Counted from the first letter of the stretch, positions 45,263 through 56,697 are shown. The stretch is DNA of 64,000 nucleotides from Chrysoporthe austroafricana (GCA_001051155.2 JYIP02000003.1:992001-1056000); one strand, 5' to 3'. Notes: generated from the sequence alone by a model not told the origin. Program-made: numbers and translations.

Positions 45263-46375
45263 ATGACTGGAGGCGGCAGCGGCAACAGCTCCGCCAGCTC
45301 CTCCTCACCGGATAAAGCCTCTCACCGTCGCCTGCCTCCCCTCAAGACATCCTCGACACCACCAGCAGCAGCGCACCATGGCAGCCTCACGCCCAGACCG
45401 CACCCTCCTTCCTCCTCCCCTCCCCTGCTGCTCACCGTGCGCTTCTCCACCTCGCTCCCTGACCTCCTCCTCGACATCCCGCACCCGCAGCGCACGACGG
45501 CCGTCGCCCTGAAGCACCTCATCCGCACCCGCCTCGAGCAGCCCGACTCCCAGCGCCGGCTGCGCTTCATCCACGGCGGCAAGATCCTGCCCGACAGCGC
45601 CGTGCTGGGGTCTGTGCTGAAACCCGTCCCGCCGCCACCGCAGCCGTCATCATCATCGTCCGGCGGCGAGAAGGCGGCCGCCGACCCGAAGGGCAAGGGC
45701 AAAGCCGTCGAGGGGTCCGGCGGCCGCCCGCCGCCGCAGCGGGTCTACGTCAACTGCAGCATCGGCGACCTCCTGACCGACGCGGAGCTGGACGAGGAGG
45801 CCCGGAAGGCGGAGGAACCCGTGCCAGAGGGGCCCGTCGGCGGCACCGCGTCGCAGCAGCCTGCCGGCCCATTCCTGCCGGGGGGGAGGGGAGGAGGAGG
45901 GGCACATCACGCGGGCGGCAGGGACGGGGTGCCGCCAGCGCCGAGAGGCTTCCATAGGCTACTCGCGGCGGGCTTCACGATCGCCGAGGTGAACCAGCTC
46001 CGGCTGCAGTTCCGGAGCATCACGGAGGCACGGCACACGGCCGACACGATGCCGAGCCCGGATACGCTGCGCAGCATGGAGGACGCGTGGATGGACAACA
46101 ACGGCGCCGGCGCCGGCGGCAGCGGCAGCAACGCCGCGGCCGGGGGTCTGGGCGCCGACGACGGCGCGGCGGGGGCCGGCGGGGGCGACGGGTCCGGCTT
46201 TGCGGTCACACTGGACGTACTGCTCCGGGGCGCGTTCATCGGGTTCGTCTGGCCGCTCGGGGCGCTCGGGTGGCTGGTCCGCGACGAAGAGAAGATCCCG
46301 AGGCGGATGCGGGTGTTCGTCTACTTCGGGTTCGCGCTGAGCCTGGTCATCGGAACGATACGGACGATCGGGTAA
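45263..46375 (+). CDS. dsc3: Dsc E3 ubiquitin ligase complex subunit 3 (Dsc3)
   Basis: A single 370-codon exon. After a Ser/Pro-rich start comes a ubiquitin-like fold (about residues 53-115, LLLTVRFSTSLPDLLLDI...RLRFIHGGKILPD). Next is a low-complexity linker, then the Dsc3 C-terminal domain (GFHRLLAAGFTIAEVNQLRL...TPSPDTLRSMEDAW-like, about residues 230-275). Two membrane helices close the protein (about residues 312-333 and 347-366). This is the domain order of fungal Dsc3. The Dsc complex is a Golgi/endosome ligase that triggers cleavage of SREBP and removes orphan membrane proteins; Dsc3 links its parts. The linker is rich in Gly and Ala with long GGC runs. ATG context (AAGATGA) is good. 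Confidence 0.9.
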   Translation: MTGGGSGNSSASSSSPDKASHRRLPPLKTSSTPPAAAHHGSLTPRPHPPSSSPPLLLTVRFSTSLPDLLLDIPHPQRTTAVALKHLIRTRLEQPDSQRRLRFIHGGKILPDSAVLGSVLKPVPPPPQPSSSSSGGEKAAADPKGKGKAVEGSGGRPPPQRVYVNCSIGDLLTDAELDEEARKAEEPVPEGPVGGTASQQPAGPFLPGGRGGGGAHHAGGRDGVPPAPRGFHRLLAAGFTIAEVNQLRLQFRSITEARHTADTMPSPDTLRSMEDAWMDNNGAGAGGSGSNAAAGGLGADDGAAGAGGGDGSGFAVTLDVLLRGAFIGFVWPLGALGWLVRDEEKIPRRMRVFVYFGFALSLVIGTIRTIG

Positions 46376-46945
46376 GATCTGCATCGGCGGCGGCGGCGAC
46401 GGCGGGACGACTGAGCTGCCTGGCATGATGATCCGCGTGTGTCACCCGGGCTTGGTGGGCGTTCACTTGACTACTAGCATGGTGGGTAGTCTCTAGAGAA
46501 GGGAGGCAACCAGGGGAGGAGAAAGACTAGACGGTGAGGTGGTAAAATAATAAGCATCACATAATGTCTGGACTACGAAGTTTACGCAAAGATACATCGA
46601 CAGCGGATACAGGAAGTGCGCGGGCAAGAACAGATTTCGGAGAGGTATAGCAGGACGCAGCAATGCGTCCCAAAGCATGGAGTCCTTTTTTTCGGCACTC
46701 AGCTGCCAAAACAAATCTACCTGGTTATTGTGCTGCTTTCAGGCAAGTCATGTCAAACGCCGCCATGGTATTTTTTCCCTGCCGACCCAACGCCAATTTT
46801 CAGATGTGGATGTAGACGAAGCCAGAAATACCCAGGTAGCAGCCGCCTCAAGAACGTCAAACCGCAAAGCACCGTGCTATGCTGGCCAATCCAATCCAAT
46901 AAGGTGTGAGAAAGTACAGAAAGACCATCAAACGCCATTCCAGGG
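46376..46945. other. Convergent intergenic region
   Basis: Between the 3' ends of dsc3 (plus) and mtr4 (minus); carries both 3' UTRs. Nothing else seen. Confidence 0.5.
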
Positions 46946-49900
46946 CTAAATGTACAGGCTGTTGGCGGCGACGATGTCCCTCTTGATCATCTTGAGAGAC
47001 GCCTCGAACTTCTTCTGTAGCTCCTCGCTGCCCATAACCTTGCCGGCCTGGGCCATCTGGCGCAGCAGCTCCTCCAGACGACGGAAGAGGCGGATCAGGG
47101 AGCCCTCGTAGGCATTGGTCATCTTGCTGTTATTCGAGCGTGGTTAGCATGTCTATTGGTATTTGCTTGGTGGCGGGTTCAGTGAACATACCAGATCTCT
47201 GCAAAGGGCTTTCCCTGTGCCCAGACATATACCGTCTCCATGAGCTGCCACTTCAGGCTCTGCACGTACTCCTCCTCGTTGACGTCAAGCTTGCTCTCCT
47301 GACTAACCTTGGCGATGGTCCGGGCCGTCGCCTGCACCTCCCGGTAAGGCTTGGCGAGCTCCTCCTTGAGCTGCTGCGTCTCGACCCTCTCGTCGAAGAT
47401 GAACACACTCAACACAGAGGCGCACAGCTCGGGCGACAGCTCGTTGAAGAAGCGGTTGAACAGCAGCTCGCTGAGCAGCAGCTCGTGGCCCTCTGTGGAC
47501 GATATCTCACATGCCACTCGGGCCTTCATCTGTACCACCTCGTCCTCGTTGATGAAGCCCAGCCGGCGGAGGACACGTTTGCGGGACTTGAGCTCGTCCA
47601 GCTGCGCGATGCTGTGCGCCTTGGCGATGGCCTTCTTCTTCTCCTTGATCTGCTCCGCCAGGGTGACCTTCGTGGAATACCGCTCCCATAGCTCGGGCAG
47701 CCGGGACGAGCCGTGGAGCGGGTTGGACAGCAGCCGTGACTCGAGAACCTCGATCTTGCGCATGAGCTTCTTGAAGGAGTCGTCGGTGATGCCCATATTC
47801 TCAATGGGATCCAGAATTGGAATGCCATCAGGGAACCGACGCTTGGCTTCCTCCAAGTTCTTGCCACAGGTGCCCATGTCCTGCTCGGTCTTCAAGTCGC
47901 CCTTGACGAACAGCCGGATCTGGCCGAAGGCCTTGACGCAGTTCAGAAGCACAGGCACGACCTCGTATCTACAGTACTTAGATCGACTCTCGACGAAGGG
48001 ACGGATCCCAGGAGGCATCACACCCTTGGTCGGCTGTATACGCCTGACTTCCTCGCTGTCTCCATCCAGTCGCAGCAAGACATCGATGAAGATAGATTCT
48101 TGAGGGGGATGTGGCGCCTCACCAGCTCTCGGGGATCGGCGCGTAACAAAGTTGATGATCACACCCCAATCAAAGTCCTCGCCAGTCGGTGTCTTGATCT
48201 GCACAAGGCGACCAGGCTGCAGGAACTCGGTGCAGTAGTTGGGGTGTTGTATGACCGAGACCATATCTTTGGTATACTCCTCCAGCTGATTTCGAAGGTT
48301 GTAGTATTCCTTGACAATGCTTTCATCAGCGATGACCATGTTGTCTCGCTCCTGCTGCAGCGAGATAAGCTCCTTCTCCAGGGCAGGGACGCTGGCATTG
48401 TTCTGGAACTGGTAGAAACATCGCTCCAGCATGAACTCAGGCGAGATCGTCTCAATGCGCTGAAGATTCAGAACCATGTTGTAGCCCAGGTAGAAGGCCG
48501 AGTTGAGTTTGTCCTGTTGACCAGCCACCATCTCCCTCGCCACCTCTGGCTCCAATTTGTCGTCAATCATCATGATGACAATACCTCGGTCGTCGAGACC
48601 ACGACGACCAGCACGCCCGGACATCTGAATGTACTCGCCGACAGTCAATGGACGTTGCTTGTGCCCATCAAACTTTGTGACTCCCGAGAAGACAACAGTT
48701 CGTGCAGGCATGTTTAGGCCGATGGAGAAAGTTTCAGTGGCAAACAAGGCCTTGATGAGGCCCTCCTGGAAGAGAATCTCGATCGTCTCCTTCAAGATAG
48801 GCAATAAACCCGAGTGATGAACCCCGATTCCTCTCTCCAACAGTGGAAGGATGTGGGTGAGTTGCGGCAGGCTGCGATCCTCCTCAGACAGGGTGGAGAC
48901 GGCATTCTCAAACACTGTCTTGACCATGTTCTTCTCGGACGGGGTGTTGAAAGTCATGTGGGAGATGGCGAGTGCCATGGCCTCGCAGTCTCTCTTGCTG
49001 AAGTTAAAGACGATGACGGGGTGGAAAGACTTCTTCATGATCATCTTGATAATCTTAGAGATGTCGGACTGGGAATCAGAAGCGCCGCCCTTGTTGGTCT
49101 TCTTGTTCTTTCCCCTGCCCTTCTGCGGAGCATTGATGTCGCTCGGGTCTGCGCCCTTCTTGGCCTCAATCAGAGCCATGGACTTGGCGAAGTTGTCCTC
49201 TCTGAAATTACCCTTCTCGTCCACGATGAGGAAGATGCCATCACCGCCAGCAGGGAAGAAGTAGTTTTGCAGGGGCGTAGGTCGAAAGTCGGTGTAAACC
49301 ACGTGGCAGGCCTGACGGTGTATCTTCGCAATCCACTCGGCAAATTGGAAGGCGTTGGGGATGGTGGCAGACAGGAAGACGTAGCGGACCTTGTCCGGCA
49401 ACAGGATGATGGTCTCCTCCCACACGACACCTCGGGATTTGTCACGAAGGTAGTGGACCTCGTCAAAAATGACCCAGGCCACCTCCCGCATGATCTCAGA
49501 GCCACGGTACAACATAGATCGCAGAATCTCCGTCGTCATGACAAGACAGCTTGCAGTGGGGTTTATGGTCACATCTCCGGTCATGAGGCCGACATCGCCA
49601 AAGTCACCCTGGAAATCCCGGTACTTCTGGTTGCTCAGTGCCTTGATAGGACTGGTGTAGATGACACGCTGATTCCTCTTCAGGCACTGCGCGATCGCAT
49701 ACTCTGCCACCACGGTCTTTCCGGCACTCGTGTGTGCAGACACGAGGACAGACTCGTCTCGCTCGATCGAGGCAACGGACAGGCTCTGGAAGGGGTCGAG
49801 CTTGAACTTATAGGTACGGGCAGGCTCGGCGGGGGGCTTGTGGTTCGAGAGGGGGACGTATTCATAGTCCAGGTCGGGGGGCAGCGCAACTTGGTGCTGG

Positions 49901-50346
49901 ATGTTGTGCGCGAGGGTGAGCGAGCCATCCTCCTTGGTGGGCGCAAAGCCGGCGGCGGCGGCGACCTGTCTCGACTCGGCGGTGGTGAAGTTGTCGGTCA
50001 GGACGGGGTCGGCCTCGCTCTCCTTCTTGCGCCGTTTCGGGTCTTGCGGACTGGCCGCATCGTTCTGGTCAGAGGACTCGTCGTCGTTATTTGAGGGCTC
50101 GTCACCGTCGACCATATCGACGTATGCGTCGAGGGCACCGTTCTTGACGTGACCATCTGCCTTGCGCTTCTTGCTCTTGTCTTTGTCTCGCTTCTCTTTC
50201 TTGTCTTTCCTGTTCCTCTTGGCAGCCTCCGACTTGCCGGGTTTTGAGTTAGATTGGGGGGATGTTGTCGCAGCGTGGGCTGCATCGGTAGGTTGGGTGG
50301 CCGCCGCGTTGGGCGGCTCGTCAAACACGTCGAAGAGCTCGTCCAT
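46946..50346 (-). CDS. mtr4: ATP-dependent RNA helicase Mtr4/Dob1 (exosome cofactor)
   Basis: Two exons, 50346-47192 and 47126-46946, with a 65-base intron splitting EIC/KMTNAYEGSLIRLFRR; 1111 aa, normal for Mtr4. ATG at 50346 (MDELFDVFDEPP) is chosen over one at 50427 because it matches the usual acidic start. After a Lys/Asp-rich N-terminus come the Ski2-like motifs: I SAHTSAGKT (residue 204), II DEVH (about 295), III SATIPN, VI QMSGRAGRRG. Then follow the arch/KOW insert (GRLVQIKTPTGEDFDWGVII) and the DSHCT domain at the end. It unwinds structured RNA and feeds the nuclear exosome, alone and in the TRAMP complex, for rRNA processing and decay of nuclear transcripts. Essential in yeast. Divergent from cox8 across 650 bases. 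Confidence 0.96.
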
Positions 50347-50996
50347 ACTGACGGCTCGTGCAGGGAGAGAGGGTCGCCGAAATGCTGCAGTAACAAACAG
50401 AAACAGAGCAGATGGCGTAAAGGGCAAAAGACAAAGAGTGGCTGCGGTCTATGCGATCACGAATAAAGGAGTTCGCGACCGTTGGTAGGACCAGTCAGTG
50501 GGTGGGTGAGGTCAGGCAAGGTCGAGACGTTTACCGCTAGTGGGAAGCATGAGGCACCGCGGATCGAGATCGCCAACCCTTTCAACTTTTTTTTTGCAGT
50601 GCTGCGCGGAGACTGCCACTAACTGCCCAGCACCAGGAGCGAAAGTGGGGACCAACACAACGATAAGATAGCAGCACTGCATACTATGGCAACCCTGAAA
50701 TGTAACCCTGAGGGGTGGGATGATGAAGGCCCCCGACCCTTGCAACCCTTGCAATCCTGCCTGGTCCACACCCTGGCTTGGTTGCCGTCAATTCCAGGCC
50801 GAAAACAGCCCGCTCTCATCCTCGTACGACAGACATCGAGACTTCAACTCCAGCCCGCATCAGCGTCACAGCTTCAGAGCCCAACTCCACTCCAGCACCA
50901 GCCGCACATATCACATCCAAGGTATGCCTCACATGTCCGACCGTTCAATCGGACCCTACAGAAGCCGATTGACTGACGTCTGTGCCCACCCACCAG
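50347..50996. promoter_or_regulatory. Divergent promoter of mtr4 and cox8, with a cox8 5' UTR intron
   Basis: The 650 bases between the two start codons must serve both genes. At 50923-50996 a likely intron (GTATGC, CTGAC branch, CCACCAG) ends exactly at the base before the cox8 ATG, so the cox8 message probably has a spliced leader. A poly-T tract at 50588-50596 is present. Confidence 0.5.
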
Positions 50997-51306
50997 ATGC
51001 TCTCCCGCGCCGCCGCCCGCGCGACGACCCAGGTCGCTGGCCGCCGAGCCTTCCACGCCACCCGCCCTCGGATGTCCTCGCCTTACCACTACGCCGAGGG
51101 TCCTTACAGCAACATCCCCTTCAACCCCAAGAAGAAGACCTTCCCCATCCTTTTCTGGGGCTACTGCGTCGCCGGCTTCTGTGCGCCGTTCGGCATTGCC
51201 GGTGCGTTACCTCCACGCGCCCTTTCCCCAGATGCTGTTTTCGTCGCGGGAACGAGACTGACCGTGTTTCCTTATAGCTTGGCAAACGTACAAGCCCAAG
51301 GCATAA
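50997..51306 (+). CDS. cox8: Cytochrome c oxidase subunit 8 (Cox8 / mammalian COX7C)
   Basis: Two exons, 50997-51201 and 51278-51306; 77 aa. The start MLSRAAARATTQVAG is a classic mitochondrial presequence, then SSPYHYAEGPYSNIPFNP, the conserved lead-in of this subunit. One inner-membrane helix follows (FPILFWGYCVAGFCAPFGIA) and the short tail AWQTYKPKA, completed by exon 2. Function: small nuclear-encoded subunit of respiratory complex IV. The intron has GTGCGT and TATAG ends. The gene is too small for routine detection because its second exon has only nine codons. Confidence 0.92.
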
Positions 51307-52244
51307 GCCGCGGGCCGATCTGGTCCAGTGGGCAATGGCAGTAGTGGGGTTGTATATCACGATTCAGAGGGGCACGATGGGCTGGATGGACACTGGAGAG
51401 CTTGTGTGTGGATAGATTCGACTATAGACGTCCTCAGCAATCGAATCTTCTTGAATCCCGAGCCTTTCTTTCTGTGCACCTAGGCCAATCTCTGTTTTCT
51501 CCCGAGATATGACCTCAGTCCCAAGGGACGAGGCCAAATCCGCGTTTCGGCCGACCGCTTATCCCTCAATCTCACAAACTAGACCTCCTTCGAATTCGGG
51601 TCTCAACCGGATTTTTGAGGAGTGCTGGGTCCTGTCGATGGGAGATGTACCGTCATTTCCCATGGTAGACGTGGTCTGCGAAGTTTAGCTGATGTTGTAG
51701 ATTGATATTGTTGCATTTTATCTCTTAAAGTCTAGTATGCCTTCCCCAGTAAATGAAGCAATAGCTCGGGCAGTATACGAAGGAGATATCTCTTTAGTGG
51801 AAACGAGACTGTATCGAGCAATATGTGAAGATGATAGCTCTTCGAGGGATGCAGGAGTGGATGAGATCTATTCTAAATCTTGAAGCCGAAACTACTATTT
51901 GGTCACCACACTCCCAGAGACACACAAACGGAAGTTATGGATAGATGTGGATAAAGACAGCTGTAATTTTGTTTTACTCCATTGAGGAACCCATCGTAGT
52001 GCATAAACACACGACGTCGATCTAGCTTCGGATAGAGGCTACTGAGAACTCCTATGATAGATACCGCACGAAAGACAAATGAGAAATGGATTCAATCGTG
52101 TGATGCCATCCAGATGCTTTGGAAATATTCCAATCAAGAAAATACTAACTCACGGTTCGCAATAGAGTGACATCAATACTTGAGTTAATGTTTCAAAGCT
52201 ATACAAGTGGTATCATCAGTATATTTACACTTCCGTACCCGCGC
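51307..52244. other. Convergent intergenic region, AT-rich in the middle
   Basis: Between cox8 (plus) and the PPR gene (minus). The only protein-like frame is the small one at 51737-51883, listed separately. No RNA gene seen. Confidence 0.5.
51737..51883 (+). CDS. Possible micro-ORF (48 aa), ankyrin-like start
   Basis: ATG at 51737, TGA at 51881; 48 codons. The first half (EAIARAVYEGDISLVETRLY) reads like the first helix pair of an ankyrin repeat, the rest is acidic (CEDDSSSRDAGVDE). No splice sites extend it. It may be a remnant of a larger gene or a small independent one; it could also be chance. Confidence 0.2.
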   Translation: MPSPVNEAIARAVYEGDISLVETRLYRAICEDDSSSRDAGVDEIYSKS

Positions 52245-54149
52245 TCACCACTTTCTCCTCCCGCCTCGCTCCGTCTTGCCAAACATGCCTCTGTCCCTGA
52301 AGACTTTCTGCGTATCATCGCTCTGAAACAGACTGACAAGGAATTGCTCAAACGGCTTGACCTGCTCCGGCTCAAAGTCCATCTCGCAGCGGGGCCGCAG
52401 CTCCGTCCACACTTGCCACACCCTATCTCCGGTGGTACATTTGCGAAACGCCTGCAGGATCCACTTGGCCATCCAGAAATCAACGTAAAGATCATTTGCG
52501 TTCTCCAAAAGCGCGGATTGGAAGGCCTTCCACACGTTGCCGAGCCGCTCTGGGCTCCACTGCTGGCCCTGGCGGCCACCATAGATCGCGAAGCCTTTGA
52601 AGAGCGCGAGGAAGACGGCGCCGTGAAGGGGGATCCGGAACCATTTCATGTCATCGAGGAAGTGTGCGACTTTGTCCAGGGCGGAGGTGCGTACGGCATA
52701 ATGATTAAGGAGGATGCGGTACGTCTGTATGTCGGGCACGATAGGTGAGAATTTCTGGAAGTGGCGGCGCAGATGGCCCCCGTCTCCCTCGTCGCCATTG
52801 TCATCTTTAGCGGCGGCTGCCCCGGAGATCTTTGCGAACATGATCAGCACCTTCGTAATGACCTTGTCGCTCATATAGTTGCGGTAAGGCATCTCCGGCG
52901 CCCTCTCATGCGCCGCCTTCATTTTCTCGTAAACGCTCTCGGCGGCATACTCCTCGCCACACCGGAGGAATCCCGCGATGACGCAGTTCAATACAACCGT
53001 ATCGATCATCTCGCCCGCCTCGACCATCTCCTTGTACGCGGCGCGGATGCCATCGCTGTCCATCTTGAGTCCAAAGAAGTGGATCAGGGAGACATGATGG
53101 TAGCGCATGTACTTGAAACCACGTTTCTCCATCTCCTTGTAGAGCATTTCTGATAAGACGAAATTGCCAGCTTTGGAGGCGACGTCGAACAGGATGTTGA
53201 AGGTGACCGCATTGCCCTTGATGCCTGCATCGGTCTCCATCTCCTTCCAGAGGCGCAGGGCGGAAGCAGCCTCAGTGTCGGTTGAATGTCCGACATAGCG
53301 GCCTGCAAAGGACAGCGCGGAGTTCCACTCCGGCCGGGTAAGGCGCAGACCGCTCCGCTGGATGTCTGCGACCACGGCGAAGTAGCGCAGCATGGACGCA
53401 TTGTTCTTCTCCTCCCGGCCGAGGACCCTCATAAGGTTGTGCCGAATCTTCGAGTGAAGGTATGATACTCGCGGTTCCGGCAACTTCTGGTACAGGTGGT
53501 AGATGTACTCAATGTCCGTCTTGTAAGGATTGGCCAGCCGGCGCTGGATGGCGCGCCAAAGTTTGGCAACAGTCCGCTGCACGCTATCGTCTCCTTCCGC
53601 AACCTCCGAGAAGGATGGGAAATTCTGGTCATCCGCGAGCTCAGAGACTGTCAGCTCAGGTCCGTCAGCAGTCGCATATCCCCTCATGTAGGGATCCCGG
53701 GTGAAATTGAGGTGCTCGTCGACCGTGCTCTGCTGGGTCTGGTCCACCAGAGACAGCATTTCTTGCTTGTTCTGAAAGAAGCCCGATGGGAGCCCATGAT
53801 CTGAGCTCCCCCGCAGCTTGTCATCCTCCCTCTCAGCAGCCGAGTGGCTCCATCGCTTTGTGATCGGCGTGGTCAAGAACCTCGATGCGCCATCTCCAGC
53901 TCTTGGGGTATACGGGACCGCCTTCACCGTGACAGGAGGTGGAATCCATTGCGTAAAGAACTCGGGCTCGTCCCGCCGGCGCCTCGAGGCACCACCAGCA
54001 TTATCGTCCCGCCGACGCTGCCTCGGCCGCAACGGGCGTCCATGTACAGTCCTCGCCCCTCCCCCTAGACCGGGATTCGACCAGAAAAGCTGCCGTTTGT
54101 TGTTGAGAAATGCGCCGCACAAGGACCCTTCTAATCGACTGGAGATTTT
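52245..54149 (-). CDS. Mitochondrial pentatricopeptide-repeat (PPR) protein
   Basis: A single frame; the first ATG is at 54149 (MKISSRLEGSLCGAFLNN), giving 634 aa. The first 70 residues are rich in Arg with few acids, as for a mitochondrial presequence. From about residue 220 helical pairs of 35 residues follow, clearest in TFNILFDVASKAGNFVLSEM, YHHVSLIHFFGLKMDSDG and TVVLNCVIAGFLRCGEEYAA, which are PPR units. PPR proteins bind single-stranded organelle RNA and help mature, stabilise or translate mitochondrial transcripts; the target is unknown here. The gene is divergent from the mitoribosomal gene rsm25 across 413 bases, so the pair may be co-expressed. Confidence 0.85.
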   Translation of the reverse strand, partial: KISSRLEGSLCGAFLNNKRQLFWSNPGLGGGARTVHGRPLRPRQRRRDDNAGGASRRRRDEPEFFTQWIPPPVTVKAVPYTPRAGDGASRFLTTPITKRWSHSAAEREDDKLRGSSDHGLPSGFFQNKQEMLSLVDQTQQSTVDEHLNFTRDPYMRGYATADGPELTVSELADDQNFPSFSEVAEGDDSVQRTVAKLWRAIQRRLANPYKTDIEYIYHLYQKLPEPRVSYLHSKIRHNLMRVLGREEKNNASMLRYFAVVADIQRSGLRLTRPEWNSALSFAGRYVGHSTDTEAASALRLWKEMETDAGIKGNAVTFNILFDVASKAGNFVLSEMLYKEMEKRGFKYMRYHHVSLIHFFGLKMDSDGIRAAYKEMVEAGEMIDTVVLNCVIAGFLRCGEEYAAESVYEKMKAAHERAPEMPYRNYMSDKVITKVLIMFAKISGAAAAKDDNGDEGDGGHLRRHFQKFSPIVPDIQTYRILLNHYAVRTSALDKVAHFLDDMKWFRIPLHGAVFLALFKGFAIYGGRQGQQWSPERLGNVWKAFQSALLENANDLYVDFWMAKWILQAFRKCTTGDRVWQVWTELRPRCEMDFEPEQVKPFEQFLVSLFQSDDTQKVFRDRGMFGKTERGGRRKW

Positions 54150-54562
54150 CATGAGCTGTCCCACATTGTGGCTGCGCTGCCGCCGTGCCGCCAATCCTTG
54201 GGAATCGAGCTAGGCGGCGAGGGTGCTGCGGAGAGGTGTGACGACAGTTGAGGTTTGTGCTGGTCTTGCAAGTAAATGGCAGAGCTTGAAAAGCCCAAGC
54301 TCGGCGGCGCGACGGGACGGAATTTTGGGTGGGGCCTGGACGCTCTTATCGCCCCAACTGAAGCTCGTTGCAGGGGTGAGGATAAGCTCGAGCCGGCCGG
54401 CCAGGCCTGGAAATTTCGGCCAGACGTCAACTCAAGCAACCACACGCGACGACGGGCCCCTTCACGGCGAGGAGGAGTAATTGGGAGCGAAGACGTCACC
54501 TGCGCTGGTCTCATTCAACGTCTGAGGCCATCAAGCTGGTTATTGTATCCCCAGCGCCCAAT
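54150..54562. promoter_or_regulatory. Divergent promoter of the PPR gene and rsm25
   Basis: The 413 bases between the two start codons serve two genes for mitochondrial gene expression. Open frames cross it but show no motif. No shared DNA-binding site could be named by eye. Confidence 0.4.
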
Positions 54563-55416
54563 ATGGGCCACTCCTTTCGCCCCGCGCGCATCTACCAAAC
54601 CGCCAAAACCAGCCTCGCCCACCCGCGCAAGGGCAAGGACGAGCTGGTTGTGCCGCCGGTCTGGCTGAAGGTCATCGAGCGCATACCGCCGTCCGAGATA
54701 CTGACGCGACCGAAACCCACGCCGCACCGCGACCCAGACCACAGGCAGCGCAGGCCAAAGAATCTGTTCAAGCCTCAGCGCATCAGCTTCCCCGAGGATG
54801 AGCTGCGGCGGACCTTCTTCAAGGACCATCCGTGGGAGCTGGCACGGCCGAGGATCGCGGTCGAGTACGATGGCAAGGACGCGAGATATGTTGACTGGGG
54901 AACGGGACTGAGGCAGCCCGGGATGCAGGTTACCGGTGAATCGTGAGTATTCCGCGTCTGTCAGTCGGGGTTGGGATCCAGAATTGCGTGTCAGGCTGAC
55001 GAGGTGGTGCCCACAGAGTTGTGCAGCGACAGCTATGGCTGATGGAGAACGGTCTCCCCGAACCGGTACGGAATGAGGCGACAGGAGACTTGGAGGTGAT
55101 CTACAAGCCACAGACAAAGGAGCAAGCCTACGACATTGCACGGAAGGAGTTCTATCTGATACGGCAGCAGGAGGAAATCGAGAGGAGGGTCGCGCAGGAG
55201 GAGGCGCGCATGGTAGGCGCGTACTTTGGCAAGAGCAGATTACAGATCGGAATGGAGCTGGAGGACGCGACGTACGACAAATGGAGAAAGTGGGCCGAGG
55301 CCGAATCGGCCAAGGTCGCAGCAGAGAGGGAGTCAGCCTATGCCAACTTCAGTACCGAGGATAACAAGAAGAACTTGGCTGAGCTCGGGATAGAGACCGA
55401 GGAGGCGATTCCATAG
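54563..55416 (+). CDS. rsm25: Mitochondrial small-subunit ribosomal protein mS23 (Rsm25)
   Basis: Two exons, 54563-54942 and 55017-55416, 74-base intron; 259 aa. Characteristic blocks: [14 protein letters not shown] at the start, [40 protein letters not shown] and [17 protein letters not shown], all typical of fungal Rsm25. The spliced middle [13 protein letters not shown] and a long charged C-terminal helix follow. It is part of the small subunit of the mitochondrial ribosome. The N-terminus is basic and can act as targeting signal. The end lies only 157 bases from the 3' end of alg14 (convergent). Confidence 0.93.
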
Positions 55417-55573
55417 ACAAGTGGATGGCTGCAATGGGGAAAATCAAATGTTCATTCGCGTCGGCGAGCAAGCAGCCCTTCAATATCCATATTCTTGTCT
55501 CAGGGGCATGACTGTTATGTACACGAAGAAGGCTCGAGATCCCAGGTGAACACGTGTTCCATCTAATCCACAT

Positions 55574-56697
55574 TCACTTCCTAGACTGGTTGGAATCAAC
55601 GGCCGGACGCGGCAACTGGGCGTAGCGAAAGTTGACATTGCCAATATTAGCCTTGCCAACAGCTCTAGCCAGTGTTTGAGACTGGACCACGAAGAGATCG
55701 GCAATCCCAGTCTTTTCGAATAGCTTTCCGGTGAGGCCAAGTTTGTGATCTCTAGCCCAAGTCTCGACGAAGACAACCTTCAGTCGGTCCTCGGGGGCGC
55801 ACCACAGGACCTTAAGGGCAAAGGCCACAAGACCCACAATAAAACCCGTGCCTGGACCGTTGGTGACGATGACATGGGGGTATTTGAAGCCCTCGGCATT
55901 CGGCTGGCCGGCGCGCTTAGGAGGGACCGTGGTCAATGCTGCGGTGATCTCGAGAGCGCAGTTGGCCGAGGTGAAGACAGAGGTGAAGAAGCTCTGGTGG
56001 ACGGCGCGGGCTCTCGTAACGATGAACGCGTCATGAGTACCTGCATCGTCTGGGCAGTTGGTACGGATCAGTTTCTCTAGACCCTTACTCTGGCTGAGGG
56101 AGTGCGTGTCTCCATCGGTGATGATGTAGCGGCGATGTTGATTCTTGTTGGCCTTGAAGCTCTGCTTGATCAGGGCCATCATCTCCGTGGTATGGCCGCC
56201 CGAGCCCAGAATGTAGAGGTAAGAGACGGCCGGAAGTTGAGACAAATCCGGGGCTGCATCCTTTTTACCGCTCTTCAAGCCTGACTCCAGATCTGCCATC
56301 TTGCGAGTGCGCCGACCACGCATCAAGACAGTGCGGACCTGAAATCGAATGTCAGCTGGTGCTCATAACGTAGTAATATGCATCAAAGCACGCATTGACT
56401 TACCAAGAAGCTTTGCGCAACAAGGGCGACAAGAAAGACGAATGCATACAGAGCTCCGGTCAGACCCAAGTAGGAAAAGGCAACACCAGTGTAACCTGCC
56501 AGTAGAAAAGCAACCAATGTAAGCCAGGGTACAGCTCCAAGAATATGGAGAGACCCATCAACCAGGAACGGATCTGGACTGTCCAGGCTGTGGCTGATGG
56601 CGCTGGAGAACTGTTTCTTGAACGGCCATAGGTGAGCCTTCAGTCTGCCCTTGTTTTCGCTGGCGGTCAGATGACCAGCTGGTGTAATTGGAGCCAT
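55574..56697 (-). CDS. alg14: UDP-GlcNAc transferase subunit Alg14
   Basis: Two exons, 56697-56404 and 56338-55574, 65-base intron; 352 aa. Exon 1 carries hydrophobic helices (about residues 53-72 and 80-98), leading across the splice to SFLVRTVLMRGRR. Exon 2 has the Alg14 fold: YLYILGSGGHTTEMMAL, RRYIITDGDTHS, PHVIVTNGPGTG, VFVETWARDHKLGLTGK and the end LFVVQSQTLA. Alg14 anchors Alg13 on the cytosolic face of the ER, and the pair adds the second GlcNAc in N-glycan precursor synthesis. The N-terminal membrane part is longer than in yeast (one helix there), as in many filamentous fungi. Divergent from ima1. Confidence 0.93.
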
